A stretch of DNA of 64,000 nt, taken from positions 44,202-108,201 of the forward strand of contig PHCV01000007.1 in assembly GCA_002842395.1 (NCBI GenBank), read 5' to 3'. The DNA comes from Betaproteobacteria bacterium HGW-Betaproteobacteria-11. Lineage in GTDB: Bacteria > Pseudomonadota > Gammaproteobacteria > Burkholderiales > Rhodocyclaceae. Both the position numbers and the translations under genes were made by a program. The notes under the pieces are model-generated. The model saw only the letters and a program-made list of their open reading frames with translations. It did not search any database and was not told the DNA's origin. Below are positions 47,496 to 56,807 of the stretch, piece by piece. How positions within the stretch are numbered: the first letter of the stretch is position 1; the number at the start of each line of letters is the position of its first letter.

Positions 47496-48071
47496 ATGGC
47501 CGAACAGAGCCGATTGATCAAAAAATACCCGAATCGCCGTTTGTACGACACGCGCACCAGTACCTACATCACCCTGCCCGATGTAAAGAACCTGGTACTC
47601 GAGCACGAAAATTTTCAGGTCGTCGATGCCAAGTCCGGCGAAGACCTGACCCGGGCCATCCTGTTGCAGATCATTCTCGAGGAAGAAGCCGGTGGCGCGC
47701 CGATGTTCTCTTCCGACCTGCTCTCGCAGATGATCCGTTTCTACGGTAGCACCATGCAGGGCATGATGGGCCGTTATCTCGACAACAACATGACGGCCTT
47801 CCTCGAGATGCAGGCCAAGCTCAAGGAGCAGGCGAAGACGATTTATGGCGACAAGCTGGGCGGCAACCAGGATCTATGGACCCAGTTCCTCAGTTTCCAG
47901 GGGCCGGCAATGCAGCGGATGATGGGAGCCTATGTCGATCAAACCCAGAAAGTCTTTCAGCAGATGCAGGAGAGCCTGAAAGAACAGACACGCAAGATTT
48001 TTCCCGATGAATCCGCAACCAGCCCGGCCGAGGTCACCGAGCCGTCGAGCCCCGCGAAACGGAAGAAATAA
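47496..48071 (+). CDS. phaR: Polyhydroxyalkanoate synthesis repressor PhaR
   Basis: A 191-residue regulator that binds PHA granules and DNA, repressing phasin and pha genes when polymer is scarce. RLIKKYPNRRLYDTRTSTYI is the conserved N-terminal DNA-binding region; PDVKNLVLEHENFQVVDAKS follows. The C-terminal half is helical and amphipathic. GGAGGAG precedes ATG 47496. Confidence 0.96.
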   Translation: MAEQSRLIKKYPNRRLYDTRTSTYITLPDVKNLVLEHENFQVVDAKSGEDLTRAILLQIILEEEAGGAPMFSSDLLSQMIRFYGSTMQGMMGRYLDNNMTAFLEMQAKLKEQAKTIYGDKLGGNQDLWTQFLSFQGPAMQRMMGAYVDQTQKVFQQMQESLKEQTRKIFPDESATSPAEVTEPSSPAKRKK

Positions 48072-48077
48072 CCCATA

Positions 48078-49424
48078 GTGACGAAGCACATCCGCGACAC
48101 GCCGACCGTCGGCTTCGTTTCGCTCGGCTGCCCCAAGGCGGCGTCCGATGCCGAACTGATCCTGACCCGCCTGCGCGGCGAAGGCTATGCCATCTCGGGG
48201 CAATACGATGGCGCCGATCTGGTGGTGGTCAACACCTGCGGCTTTATCGATGCGGCGGTCGAGGAATCGCTCGACGCGATCGGCGAAGCACTCGCTGAAA
48301 ACGGCCGGGTGATCGTTACCGGCTGCCTCGGCGCGAAGAAGGATGCCGCCGGCAACGACATCGTGAAGAGCGTGCATCCGAAGGTGCTGGCGGTGACCGG
48401 GCCGCACGCGACGCAGGAAGTGATGGAGGCCGTGCATGCGCATCTGCCGCCACCGGCCGGGCATGATCCCTTCGTCGATCTGGTGCCGCCGCAGGGTATT
48501 CGGCTGACGCCCGATCATTACGCCTACCTGAAGGTTTCCGAAGGCTGCAACCATCGTTGCAGTTTCTGCATCATCCCCAGCCTGCGCGGCGATCTGGTCT
48601 CGCGGCCGCTCGGCGAAGTGCTGCGCGAGGCCGAGCTTCTCGCCGCCGCCGGGGTCAAGGAATTGCTGGTGATCTCGCAGGACACCAGCGCCTATGGCGT
48701 CGATGTCAAATACCGCAGCGGTTTCATCAAAGGCCGGCCGGTGAAGACCCGGCTGTACGAGTTGTGTGAAGAGCTCGGCAAACTCGGGCTGTGGGTTCGC
48801 CTGCATTACGTCTATCCCTATCCCAGCGTCGATGACCTGATCCCGCTCATGGCCGCAGGCAAGCTGCTGCCTTATCTCGATATTCCCTTCCAGCACGCCA
48901 GCTCGCGCATCCTGAAACTCATGAAGCGGCCGGCCTCGAGCGAGAAGGTGCTCGACCGCATCGCCGCCTGGCGCCGTGCCGTGCCCGAGCTGACCATCCG
49001 CTCGACCTTCATCACCGGCTTTCCCGGCGAGACCGAGACCGAGTTCAACGAACTGCTGGATTTTCTCGACGAAGCCCAGCTCGACCGGGTCGGCGCCTTC
49101 GCCTATTCGCCGGTCGAGGGCGCCGCAGCCAACGCCCTGCCCGGCGCCCTGCCCGAAGCCAAGCGCGAGGAACGCAAGATGCTGCTGATGCGGCATCAGG
49201 AGGACATCTCGACGCAACGGCTGGAACGCAAGATCGGCCAGCGCATCCAGGTGCTGGTCGATGAGATCGACGAGGAGGGCGCGATCGCCCGTTCACAGGG
49301 CGATGCGCCGGAGATCGACGGGCTGGTCTACATCACCGACGGCCATGAGCTCGAGATCGGCGAATTCGCCGAGGTCACCGTCATCGATTGCGACGTCCAT
49401 GACCTCTATGCCACACGGGCATGA
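48078..49424 (+). CDS. rimO: Ribosomal protein S12 methylthiotransferase
   Basis: Radical-SAM enzyme that methylthiolates Asp88 of ribosomal protein S12. 448 residues. N-terminal UPF0004 domain ([30 protein letters not shown]), radical [14 protein letters not shown], and a C-terminal TRAM domain. Start is GTG 48078, six bases after the phaR stop. Length and three N-terminal Cys match RimO, not MiaB. Confidence 0.96.
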   Translation: MTKHIRDTPTVGFVSLGCPKAASDAELILTRLRGEGYAISGQYDGADLVVVNTCGFIDAAVEESLDAIGEALAENGRVIVTGCLGAKKDAAGNDIVKSVHPKVLAVTGPHATQEVMEAVHAHLPPPAGHDPFVDLVPPQGIRLTPDHYAYLKVSEGCNHRCSFCIIPSLRGDLVSRPLGEVLREAELLAAAGVKELLVISQDTSAYGVDVKYRSGFIKGRPVKTRLYELCEELGKLGLWVRLHYVYPYPSVDDLIPLMAAGKLLPYLDIPFQHASSRILKLMKRPASSEKVLDRIAAWRRAVPELTIRSTFITGFPGETETEFNELLDFLDEAQLDRVGAFAYSPVEGAAANALPGALPEAKREERKMLLMRHQEDISTQRLERKIGQRIQVLVDEIDEEGAIARSQGDAPEIDGLVYITDGHELEIGEFAEVTVIDCDVHDLYATRA

Positions 49425-50815
49425 GCGGTTTGCTCGACAGTCTTTGCCGTATCACCAGCGCCGACTTTTTGCTCACGGCTGACGCCGACGTCGCGCCTTA
49501 CTGCACCGACTGGCGCGGCCGTTATTCCGGCCGGCCGCTGGCCGTCGCCCTGCCAGCCGATACCGCGGCCGTCGCCGCCATCGTCGGCGTCTGTGCCGCG
49601 GCGGAGGTGGCCATCGTGCCGCAGGGCGGCAATACCGGACTGGTCGGCGGCGCGACGCCGCGCGGCGGCGAGGTGCTGCTCAGTCTCAAGCGTCTGAACC
49701 GGATTCGCACCCTCGATAGCGACAACTTGACCCTGATCGCCGAGGCCGGCTGCACCTTGCAGGCCGTGCAGGACGCGGCGGCCGGAATCGACCGACTGTT
49801 CCCGCTCTCGCTTGCCGCCGAAGGCAGCGCCACCCTCGGCGGCAATCTGTCGACCAATGCCGGCGGTGTGCAGGTGTTGCGCTATGGCACGGCGCGCGAG
49901 CTGACCCTGGGGCTCGAAGTCGTGCTGCCCGATGGTCGCGTCTGGGATGGCCTGCGCACCCTGCGCAAGGACAATACCGGCTACGATCTCAAACAGCTGT
50001 TCATCGGCGCCGAAGGCACGCTGGGCCTCATCACGGCGGCCAGCGTGAAACTTTTTCCACGGCCGCGCCAGAACGTGACGCTCTGGCTCGCGGTGCCCGA
50101 TCCCCTCGCGGCTGTGCGCCTGCTCGGTGTGCTGCGCGCTGCCGTGGGCGATGCGATCACCGCTTTCGAGCTCATCGACCGCAACGCGCTCGCGCTGGTG
50201 CTCGAACACATTCCCGGCGCCCGCAACCCCTTGCCGGAGGCTCATGCCTGGCAGGTGCTGGTCGAACTTTCGCTGTTCGAAGCCACGGCGATGGAAGGCC
50301 TGCTCGAACGGCTGATGCCGCTCCTTGCTTCGTCCGGAGTCCTGGCGTCCGTGCTGGCGACCAGCGAAGCGCAACGCCGTGCGTTCTGGGCCCTGCGCGA
50401 AAACATTTCGCTGGCGCAAAAGACCGAGGGCGTCTCGATCAAGCACGACATCGCGCTGCCGATCTCGGCCATCGCCGAATTCATCGCCGCCGCCGGCGCC
50501 GCGCTGCATGCGGCCTTTCCCGGCATCCGCATCGTCTGTTTCGGACACCTCGGCGATGGCAACCTGCATTACAACCTGTCCCAGGCCGATGCCGCAGCGA
50601 ACCCCAAATTCATCGCCAGAACCGCCGAGGCCAATCGCCTCGTGCATGATCGGGTGCACCGGCTGGGCGGCTCGATTTCGGCCGAACATGGCCTCGGGCA
50701 GCTGAAGCGGGACGAGGTTCTGCGCTACAAGAGTGAAGTCGAGATCGACCTGATGCGCCGGGTGAAGCGGGCGCTCGACCCGCAAGGCATCATGAATCCC
50801 GGCAAAGTCCTGTAA
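49421..50815 (+). CDS. FAD-linked oxidoreductase (GlcD/D-2-hydroxyglutarate dehydrogenase-like)
   Basis: A 464-residue flavoprotein with a PCMH-type FAD domain ([24 protein letters not shown]) and a C-terminal cap ([12 protein letters not shown], and [14 protein letters not shown] near the end). It oxidises a D-2-hydroxyacid; which one cannot be told. ATG 49421 overlaps the rimO stop. A near-perfect motif copy begins 26 nt into the gene (R-I-T-S-A-D-F-L). Confidence 0.92.
   Translation: MSGLLDSLCRITSADFLLTADADVAPYCTDWRGRYSGRPLAVALPADTAAVAAIVGVCAAAEVAIVPQGGNTGLVGGATPRGGEVLLSLKRLNRIRTLDSDNLTLIAEAGCTLQAVQDAAAGIDRLFPLSLAAEGSATLGGNLSTNAGGVQVLRYGTARELTLGLEVVLPDGRVWDGLRTLRKDNTGYDLKQLFIGAEGTLGLITAASVKLFPRPRQNVTLWLAVPDPLAAVRLLGVLRAAVGDAITAFELIDRNALALVLEHIPGARNPLPEAHAWQVLVELSLFEATAMEGLLERLMPLLASSGVLASVLATSEAQRRAFWALRENISLAQKTEGVSIKHDIALPISAIAEFIAAAGAALHAAFPGIRIVCFGHLGDGNLHYNLSQADAAANPKFIARTAEANRLVHDRVHRLGGSISAEHGLGQLKRDEVLRYKSEVEIDLMRRVKRALDPQGIMNPGKVL
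49447..49469 (-). repeat. Dispersed 23-bp motif, copy 12 (in CDS)
   Basis: Complement reads AAAAGTCGGCGCTGGTG then ATACGG. Confidence 0.93.
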
Positions 50816-50832
50816 AAATTTCTGCGAACAGG

Positions 50833-50861
50833 TTTACAGGCGGCCGGGTGCTGCCTATAAT
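50833..50861 (+). promoter_or_regulatory. Sigma-70 promoter of the tRNA pair
   Basis: TTTACA (50833-50838), 17-nt spacer, TATAAT (50856-50861), 14 bp before tRNA-Ala. A GCGCGC-rich discriminator follows, typical of stringently controlled stable RNA promoters. Confidence 0.88.
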
Positions 50862-50875
50862 GCGCGCTCTCTTGT

Positions 50876-50951
<76 letters not shown>

Positions 50952-50959
50952 AGGACGAA

Positions 50960-51035
50960 GTTCCCATCGTCTAGAGGCCTAGGACATTACCCTTTCACGG
51001 TAAGTACCGGGGTTCGAATCCCCGTGGGAACGCCA
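50960..51035 (+). tRNA. tRNA-Glu (TTC anticodon)
   Basis: 76 nt including CCA. Acceptor stem GTTCCCA/TGGGAAC, anticodon arm TTACC-CTTTCAC-GGTAA giving TTC, T-loop GTTCGAATC. Eight bases after tRNA-Ala; both share one promoter and terminator. Confidence 0.97.
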
Positions 51036-51043
51036 GCTTCAGT

Positions 51044-51078
51044 AAAACGGACACCTCACCAGGTGTCCGTTTTTTTTA
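51044..51078 (+). terminator. Rho-independent terminator of the tRNA operon
   Basis: ACGGACACCT (51047-51056), loop CACC, AGGTGTCCGT (51061-51070), then seven more T. The upstream A-run extends the stem. The stop codon of convergent cobC lies in the T-run. Confidence 0.93.
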
Positions 51079-51600
51079 CGGGTCGAGCCCGACCGAAACC
51101 ACGTCGCCGCAGGCGAAGGCCAGCTGCATCCAGGCGTCATGCGGCAGGCGCCGGGCATGGCCGACGATGACTTTCATCACGCCGGCATGGGTCATCAGTG
51201 CCGCGGTTGCGATCCCCGCCGCGCGCAGTTCGGCCAGGAAATCCAGCACGCGATCTTTCAAGGTGGCGACCGATTCGCCCTCCGGTGGCGCGAAGCCCAG
51301 CGGGTCGGCGGCCCAGGCGTCGAGCGAGGCGCGGTCGATGGCATCCCACGATTGCATTTCCCAGGCGCCAAAATCCATCTCGCGCAGCCGCGCATCGGCC
51401 ACCGCTTGCGGCTGAAGCTGCCGCGCCGGCAGCAGGCAGCGTTGCAGGGGACTGGTAAACAACGGAACCGCCGGCGGCAGTTGCGCGGCGAGCTGGCCGA
51501 CCCACGGCCGGGGGTCTTCGGCCAGAACGAGATCCGTGGCGCCATAGCACAGGCCCGCGGCGACCCGTGGCGGCGGGTGGCGGATCAGGAAAAGTTGCAT
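51076..51600 (-). CDS. cobC: Alpha-ribazole phosphatase-like histidine phosphatase
   Basis: Removes phosphate from alpha-ribazole phosphate in nucleotide loop assembly. 174 residues. MQLFLIRHPPP gives the RH catalytic motif; TSPLQRCLLPA, REMDFGAWE and LMTHAGVMKV (second His) complete it. The stop codon overlaps the tRNA terminator. Its start overlaps cobS by 16 nt, and cobT follows upstream, so cobT-cobS-cobC form a minus-strand operon. Name from the Salmonella scheme. Confidence 0.88.
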   Translation of the reverse strand: MQLFLIRHPPPRVAAGLCYGATDLVLAEDPRPWVGQLAAQLPPAVPLFTSPLQRCLLPARQLQPQAVADARLREMDFGAWEMQSWDAIDRASLDAWAADPLGFAPPEGESVATLKDRVLDFLAELRAAGIATAALMTHAGVMKVIVGHARRLPHDAWMQLAFACGDVVSVGLDP

Positions 51601-52352
51601 AACAGACCGAGATAGAACGCCAGCTCGGTCAGTTGCTGCGTCGCGCCGAGGCAATCGCCGGTGTAGCCGCCGATGCGCTTGACGAAATAGCGTGCCAGGA
51701 GCAGCGTGACGAGGATGACGGCGAGCAGGGCGACGAGTACCTCGCCCGCCGGCAGCAGCAGGCAGGGCGCCAGCCCGCACACCGCGGCGATCGCCAGCTC
51801 GTGCGGCGCCAGGCGCACGGCCAGCGGTTTGGCACGGGAGGAAGCATCGTCGCGCACGTAGTCGAGCACGAAAATCAGCGTGGTCGAGGCCAGGCGCGAG
51901 ATGGCGTGCGCGGCGACGAGCGCCAGCGCGAGCAGCGGCGGCTCGAAGGTGGCGTCGATCTCGACCAGCGCGTTCCACTTGGCCAGCAGCAACAGCAGGA
52001 CGCCGATCACGGCGTAGCTGCCGACCCGCGAATCCTTCATGATGGCCAGCACCTGCGCCTTCTCCCAGCCGCCGCCGAAGCCGTCGCAGACATCGGCGAA
52101 GCCGTCCTCGTGAAAGGCGCCGGTGACCCACACGCTGGCGGCCATGCCGAGCAGCACCGCGAGCGAGATCGGCAAGACGAGGGCCGCCGCCTCGGTGACC
52201 CCCGCGGCCAGCGCGCCGACCAGAATGCCGACCAACGGGAAGTAGCGCGCGGCATGATTGAGCTGCGCTTGATCGTGGCCGACCCAGGCCGGCACCGGCA
52301 GCCGCGTGAAAAAGCGCAGCGCGGCGAAGAAGTAGACGAGCTCGCGCCGCAT
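51585..52352 (-). CDS. cobS: Adenosylcobinamide-GDP ribazoletransferase
   Basis: Joins adenosylcobinamide-GDP to alpha-ribazole, giving adenosylcobalamin, at the inner membrane. 255 residues with about six helices. ALRFFTRLPVP, GAFHEDGFADVCDGFGGGW and GGYTGDCLGATQQLTE are the family blocks, including the acidic substrate motif. The ATG overlaps the cobT stop (ATGA). Confidence 0.96.
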   Translation of the reverse strand: MRRELVYFFAALRFFTRLPVPAWVGHDQAQLNHAARYFPLVGILVGALAAGVTEAAALVLPISLAVLLGMAASVWVTGAFHEDGFADVCDGFGGGWEKAQVLAIMKDSRVGSYAVIGVLLLLLAKWNALVEIDATFEPPLLALALVAAHAISRLASTTLIFVLDYVRDDASSRAKPLAVRLAPHELAIAAVCGLAPCLLLPAGEVLVALLAVILVTLLLARYFVKRIGGYTGDCLGATQQLTELAFYLGLLCNFS

Positions 52353-53464
52353 CAGAGTTTTTCGGCAACCCCCGCCGATTCGAAGCTCGCCATTTCATTC
52401 ACGAACGCACAAGCGGCGCGCAGCAGGGGCAGGGCCAGCGCCGCGCCGGTGCCTTCGCCCAGCCGCAGATCGAGGTCGAGCAGGGGCGAGGCGCCGAGCC
52501 AGTCGAGCTGCAGGCGGTGGCCGCTTTCCTGCGAGCGGTGCGAGAACACGGCGTAGTCGAGCAGGGTCGGGGCGAGGCGGTGAGCGACGAGGAAGGCGCT
52601 GGTGACGATGAAGCCATCGATCAAGAGCACCATGCCGGCCTCGGCCGCCGCGAGCATGGCGCCGGCGAGCATGGCGATCTCGAAGCCGCCGAAGCGGGCG
52701 AGGACGCGCAGGGCGTCCTCGCCCGCTTCGGCTACGCCAATACGAGGGCTCCCCTTCCCGGCCTTCCCCTCGCGGAGGGGAAGGTGACTGATCGGTGGCC
52801 GTTCCGGCCAAGCCGTTAGCGCCTGTTCGAGCAGGGCGCGTTTGCGCACCAGCCCCGCATCGTCGAGTCCGGTGCCGCGGCCGACCACCTCGGCGAGCGG
52901 CAGGCCGCTCAGGCAGTGGGTGAGCAGCGAGGCCGAGGCGGTGTTGCCGATGCCCATCTCGCCAAAGCCCAGCGTGTTGCAGCCGCTGGCGGCGATTCCC
53001 CGCACCAGCTCGGCGCCGCTGGCCAGCGCCTGCCGGCATTGGGCCTCGCTCATCGCCGGGTCTTCGAGATAATTCGCCGTGCCGCCAGCGCCGACTTTTT
53101 TGTCGACCAGGTTCTCGCGCGGGCCGAACTCGTGGGCCACGCCGGCATCGACGACGACCAGCCGGGCATCGTTCTGGCGGGCGAAAACATTGATCGCCGC
53201 GCCCCCGGCGAGAAAGTTTTCCACCATCTGCCAGGTCACTTCCTGCGGATAGGCCGAAACGCCGGCCTTGGCCGCGCCATGATCGCCGGCGCAGACGAGG
53301 ATGTGCGGCGCGCGGATCGACGGGCTCAGGCTCTTCTGGATCAGGCCGAGTTGCAGGGCGAGGCTCTCCAGCCGGCCGAGCGCGCCCAGCGGCTTGGTCT
53401 TGCCGTCGATCCGGGTTTTGAGGGCGGGGGCGAGGCTCCGGTCGAGCGGGGGAATGGTCATCAT
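52352..53464 (-). CDS. cobT: Nicotinate-nucleotide-dimethylbenzimidazole phosphoribosyltransferase
   Basis: Activates the lower ligand by forming alpha-ribazole phosphate. About 370 residues, slightly long. [43 protein letters not shown] and [16 protein letters not shown] (catalytic Glu) are intact. Two oddities: a motif copy gives [18 protein letters not shown], and an in-frame palindromic stretch encodes [15 protein letters not shown] near residue 230. Start is either of two adjacent ATGs (53464 or 53461). Confidence 0.95.
   Translation of the reverse strand: MMTIPPLDRSLAPALKTRIDGKTKPLGALGRLESLALQLGLIQKSLSPSIRAPHILVCAGDHGAAKAGVSAYPQEVTWQMVENFLAGGAAINVFARQNDARLVVVDAGVAHEFGPRENLVDKKVGAGGTANYLEDPAMSEAQCRQALASGAELVRGIAASGCNTLGFGEMGIGNTASASLLTHCLSGLPLAEVVGRGTGLDDAGLVRKRALLEQALTAWPERPPISHLPLREGKAGKGSPRIGVAEAGEDALRVLARFGGFEIAMLAGAMLAAAEAGMVLLIDGFIVTSAFLVAHRLAPTLLDYAVFSHRSQESGHRLQLDWLGASPLLDLDLRLGEGTGAALALPLLRAACAFVNEMASFESAGVAEKL
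52762..52784. repeat. Palindrome inside cobT
   Basis: CCTTCCCCTC (52762-52771), loop GCG, GAGGGGAAGG (52775-52784): a perfect 10-bp inverted repeat in coding sequence. It encodes the low-complexity [10 protein letters not shown] part of CobT. Confidence 0.85.
53077..53099 (-). repeat. Dispersed 23-bp motif, copy 13 (in cobT)
   Basis: Complement reads AAAAGTCGGCGCTGGCG then GCACGG. Read as K-V-G-A-G-G-T-A. Confidence 0.93.
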
Positions 53465-53489
53465 GTGGGTATTGGAGCGGACAAAGCAC

Positions 53490-53542
53490 GGATTATCGAT
53501 GCTCGCCGGGCCCGATGCAATCGGCGAGCCGGGCGATAATCC
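53490..53542. promoter_or_regulatory. Hairpin in the cobT leader
   Basis: GGATTATC (53490-53497) and GCTCGCCG (53501-53508) pair with CGGCGAGC (53522-53529) and GATAATCC (53535-53542). It lies 26 nt upstream of the cobT start, so it would be in the mRNA leader or at the promoter. It does not match the cobalamin riboswitch: no B12-box is seen. The 322-bp gap 53465-53786 otherwise holds one side of an 18-bp inverted repeat and no credible gene. Confidence 0.5.
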
Positions 53543-53776
53543 TTGAAACCTCGGTTGACCGCTTATCCATCCTTGACCCGCCGCATGAATACCGGCCTTT
53601 GTGCCGTCGAGGCGATTCACCCGCTGGCTGACAGCGCTACACGGCCGCTGGCACGTCCGGTCGGGCGTCCGGCTTTGTCGCTTCTCCTTGCAGGCATGAG
53701 CCTGTCGCGTCGTCGCTTCGCGCCGGCCATCCCGCCCAAACGCACCATCAGCCGCGTCCAACCGAGGTTTCAAGGA
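53540..53776. repeat. 18-bp perfect inverted repeat flanking the cobT/cobU gap
   Basis: TCCTTGAAACCTCGGTTG (53540-53557) is the exact reverse complement of 53759-53776, with partial match just beyond. The two arms enclose 201 bp. The right arm ends 10 bp before cobU. Role unknown: paired operators, or ends of a small inverted element. Confidence 0.85.
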
Positions 53777-53786
53777 TAATGCGGCC

Positions 53787-54311
53787 ATGATCGAACTGAT
53801 ACTCGGTGGCGCCCGTTCGGGCAAGAGCGCGCTCGCGGAACGGCGCGCACGGGAAGCGCAGGAGGCGGGCCGCGCCGTGACCTATATCGCCACCGCCCAG
53901 GCGCTGGATGACGAGATGGCGCAGCGCATCGCTCATCATCAGCGGCGGCGGCCAGCGAACTGGCGCTTGATCGAGGAACCGCGGCATCTGGCGGCGAGCC
54001 TGGCGCGGGAAGCGGGCGAAGGGCGTTGTCTGCTGGTCGATTGCCTGACCCTCTGGCTCAGCAACCTGCTGCTCGCCGATGCCGAGGGCAAGGTGCTGGC
54101 CGCGGAGACGGCAAACCTGATCGAGACCCTGCCGCGGCTGCCGGGGCGGGTGATCCTGGTCAGCAACGAAGTGGGCCTCGGCATCGTGCCGCTGGGCGAG
54201 ATCAACCGCCGCTTCGTCGATGAAGCCGGCCGCCTGCATCAGCGCATCGCCACCGTGGCCCGGCGGGTGACCTTCGTCGCCGCGGGCTTGCCGCTGGAAC
54301 TCAAGGGCTGA
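53787..54311 (+). CDS. cobU: Adenosylcobinamide kinase / adenosylcobinamide-phosphate guanylyltransferase
   Basis: Bifunctional enzyme that phosphorylates adenosylcobinamide and forms the GDP derivative for CobS. 174 residues. [16 protein letters not shown] is the P-loop; [10 protein letters not shown] holds the guanylylated His; [12 protein letters not shown] and [12 protein letters not shown] follow. Divergent from cobT. AAGGATAA precedes ATG 53787. Confidence 0.95.
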   Translation: MIELILGGARSGKSALAERRAREAQEAGRAVTYIATAQALDDEMAQRIAHHQRRRPANWRLIEEPRHLAASLAREAGEGRCLLVDCLTLWLSNLLLADAEGKVLAAETANLIETLPRLPGRVILVSNEVGLGIVPLGEINRRFVDEAGRLHQRIATVARRVTFVAAGLPLELKG

Positions 54312-54325
54312 TCCGGGTTGATCGA

Positions 54326-55825
54326 TCAAAGTCCAGGCAGGGCGAGGGCGCGCTTAAGCTTATCCCAGTCGAGCGCCGTTTCCACCGCGTCGGCCAGGCG
54401 GTCGAGGTCGGCTTCGCGGCGGGCGGTGAAATCGACGGCGGCGGCATCTTCGGCGCCGGCCCAGGCGAGCAGGGCGGCGAGCGCCGCGGGATGGTCGAAC
54501 AGGCCATGGCAATAGGTGCCGAGGATCGCGCCGTCGGCGCTCAGGGCGCCGTCATGGCGGCCGTCGGTGAGCTGCACGGCAGGGCGTTCGAGCACCCCGC
54601 CGGTGGTCGCGCCCATGTGGATTTCATAGCCGCCGATCGGGATGATCGGCGCTTCACCAGCGCCGAGTTTTAGCCAGCCGGTGACGTTCTTCAACTGTTT
54701 TTCGGCTTCCAGCGTGGTTTCGCAATCGAGCAGACCCAGACCTTCGAGGCTGCCCGCCTGGCCTTCCAGCCCGAGCGGGTCGTGCAGCGCGCGGCCGAGC
54801 ATCTGGTAGCCGCCGCAGAGGCCGACCAGCTTGCCGCCATAACGCAGGTGGCGGGTGATGGCGTTGTCATGGCCCTGCGCGCGCAGCCAGGCAAGATCGG
54901 CCTGCACCGCCTTCGAGCCGGGGAGGACGATCAGGTCGCACGGCGGAATGCCTTGGCCGGGGCCGACCCAGCGGAAGTCCACCTCGGGGTGCAGGCGCAG
55001 CGGATCGAGATCGTTGGCGTTGGAGATGCGCGGAAAGGCGAGCGCGGCGACGCTGAGCTTGGTCTCGCCGCTTCGCTCGCTGTGGTGGGCGAGCGCATCC
55101 TCGGCATCGAGGAACAGGCCGTGCAGGTAGGGCAGCACGCCGAACACGGGCTTGCCGGTGCGCGCTTCGAGCCAGTCGAGGCCCGGTTCGAGCAGTGCGA
55201 TGTCGCCGCGAAAGCGGTTGATGACGAAGCCCTTGACCCGCGCCCGTTCCGTCGGCGAGAGCAGTTCCAGGGTGCCGACCAGATGCGCGAAGACGCCGCC
55301 GCGGTCGATGTCGGCGACGAGGATCACCGGCACTTCCGGAAAACCGGCGGCTTCGGCCGCCTCGGCAAAGCCCATGTTGGCGATGTCGCGCTCGCGCAGG
55401 TTGATTTCCGCCGGACTCCCCGCGCCTTCGACGACCAGGCAGTCGAATTCCCCGGCGAGTCGTTGCCAGCTTTGCATCACGGCGCTCATCGCGATGCGCT
55501 TGTACTCGTGGTAGGCGCGGGCATCGAGCGTATCCACCGCGTGGCCATGGATGATGACCTGGGCGCGGCGGTCGCTGGTGGGCTTGAGCAGCACCGGGTT
55601 GAAGTCGATCCGCGGCGGGAGCCTTGCCGCCTGCGCCTGCAAGGCCTGGGCGCGGCCGATTTCACCGCCATCGACGGTGACCGCGGAATTCAAGGCCATG
55701 TTCTGCGGCTTGAAGGGCGCGACGCGCACCCCGCGGCGGGCGAGGATGCGGCACAACGCGGCGACCAGCGTGGTTTTGCCGGCATCGGAGGTGCAGCCCT
55801 GCACCATCAGGGAGGCTGCGCTCAC
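54326..55825 (-). CDS. cbiP: Adenosylcobyric acid synthase (glutamine-hydrolysing)
   Basis: Amidates cobyrinic acid a,c-diamide side chains b, d, e and g. 499 residues (CobQ in Pseudomonas naming). [17 protein letters not shown] is the P-loop, [14 protein letters not shown] a family block, and [15 protein letters not shown] the amidotransferase Cys; final His in [10 protein letters not shown]. Start GTG 55825 has AGGA upstream and keeps the usual N-terminus. A variant motif copy encodes L-K-L-G-A-G-E-A near residue 385. Confidence 0.95.
   Translation of the reverse strand: MSAASLMVQGCTSDAGKTTLVAALCRILARRGVRVAPFKPQNMALNSAVTVDGGEIGRAQALQAQAARLPPRIDFNPVLLKPTSDRRAQVIIHGHAVDTLDARAYHEYKRIAMSAVMQSWQRLAGEFDCLVVEGAGSPAEINLRERDIANMGFAEAAEAAGFPEVPVILVADIDRGGVFAHLVGTLELLSPTERARVKGFVINRFRGDIALLEPGLDWLEARTGKPVFGVLPYLHGLFLDAEDALAHHSERSGETKLSVAALAFPRISNANDLDPLRLHPEVDFRWVGPGQGIPPCDLIVLPGSKAVQADLAWLRAQGHDNAITRHLRYGGKLVGLCGGYQMLGRALHDPLGLEGQAGSLEGLGLLDCETTLEAEKQLKNVTGWLKLGAGEAPIIPIGGYEIHMGATTGGVLERPAVQLTDGRHDGALSADGAILGTYCHGLFDHPAALAALLAWAGAEDAAAVDFTARREADLDRLADAVETALDWDKLKRALALPGL
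54649..54671 (-). repeat. Dispersed 23-bp motif, copy 14 (variant, in cbiP)
   Basis: Complement reads AAAACTCGGCGCTGGTG then AAGCGC. Confidence 0.8.
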
Positions 55826-55862
55826 CCGTAGAATCCTGTTTTCCTCATTCGCGGATTATCCC

Positions 55863-56807
55863 ATGCCCCTTGCTTCACTTGCCCCGCTCGCCCTGCCCGC
55901 GCAGCTTGCCGGTGCCTTGCTGCTCGATCGCGTCCTCGGTGAGCCGCGCCGCTTTCATCCGCTGGTCGGCTTCGGTCATCTCGCTGACGCGATGGAGCGC
56001 CTTTGGCGCGCGGGAGCGCCGGGCATGCCGGTCGGCAACCGGCTGCGCGGACTTCTTGCCTGGATGCTGATCGTCGTTCCCTTCGTCGCGCTGGCTGCGT
56101 GGCTTTCCCACCCGGTGCTCGATGTGCTGCTGCTCTATCTCGCGCTCGGTGGGCAGAGCTTGGCCGGGCATGGCCGGCGGGTGGCCGCCGATCTCGCCGC
56201 AGGTGATCTCGCCGCTGCGCGACTGCATGTCGGCTGGATGGTCTCGCGCGATGTCTCTTCGCTCGACGAGGAAGGCATCGCCCGCGCCACCACCGAGTCG
56301 GTGCTGGAAAATGGCCTCGACGCGGTGTTCGGTGCGCTGTTCTGGTTTTGTCTCTTTGGCGGGGCGGGCGCGGTGCTGTTCCGGCTGGTCAACACGCTCG
56401 ATGCGATGTGGGGCTACAAGGACGACCGGCGCCTCTATTTCGGCTGGGCGGCGGCGCGACTCGACGATCTCTTGGGCTTCGTTCCGGCGCGGCTGACCGC
56501 GCTCACCTATGCGCTGCTCGGCGATACGCGCACGGCGCTGGCCTGCTGGCGCGTGCAGGCGGGCGCGTGGGCCAGTCCGAACGCCGGGCCGGTGATGGCC
56601 GCCGGGGCGGGGGCGCTGCGCGTGCAACTGGGCGGTGCGGCGATGTATCACGGCCGCTGTGAGGCGCGACCAAAACTCGGCGCTGGCGATACGGCGGCCG
56701 CCGCTGATATCGTGCGCGCCGTGGCGCTCGTCGAGCGTGGGCAATGGCTGTGGCTGGGCGGGGTTGCGCTGGGCAGCCTGCTGATCCGGGGGATGGCGCA
56801 TGGTTGA
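55863..56807 (+). CDS. cbiB: Adenosylcobinamide-phosphate synthase
   Basis: Inner-membrane enzyme attaching (R)-1-amino-2-propanol phosphate to adenosylcobyric acid. 314 residues with about four to five helices. LLDRVLGEPRRFHPLVGFG, VSRDVSSLDEEGIARATTES, ENGLDAVFGALFW and NTLDAMWGYKDDR are the family blocks. A motif copy encodes KLGAGDTA near residue 275. cobD overlaps its end by 8 nt. Confidence 0.95.
   Translation: MPLASLAPLALPAQLAGALLLDRVLGEPRRFHPLVGFGHLADAMERLWRAGAPGMPVGNRLRGLLAWMLIVVPFVALAAWLSHPVLDVLLLYLALGGQSLAGHGRRVAADLAAGDLAAARLHVGWMVSRDVSSLDEEGIARATTESVLENGLDAVFGALFWFCLFGGAGAVLFRLVNTLDAMWGYKDDRRLYFGWAAARLDDLLGFVPARLTALTYALLGDTRTALACWRVQAGAWASPNAGPVMAAGAGALRVQLGGAAMYHGRCEARPKLGAGDTAAAADIVRAVALVERGQWLWLGGVALGSLLIRGMAHG
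56672..56694 (+). repeat. Dispersed 23-bp motif, copy 15 (in cbiB)
   Basis: AAAACTCGGCGCTGGCG then ATACGG. Read as K-L-G-A-G-D-T-A. Confidence 0.93.

Noticed and set aside
53543..53779. 78-codon plus-strand frame between cobT and cobU
   Set aside because: It starts and ends within the inverted-repeat arms, has no ribosome-binding site and shows no recognisable family.
53465..53786. Cobalamin riboswitch upstream of cobT or cobU
   Set aside because: No GCCACTG B12-box or other conserved core was found. The GCCACTG-like strings seen at about 21.9 and 59.8 kb lie inside coding sequence.
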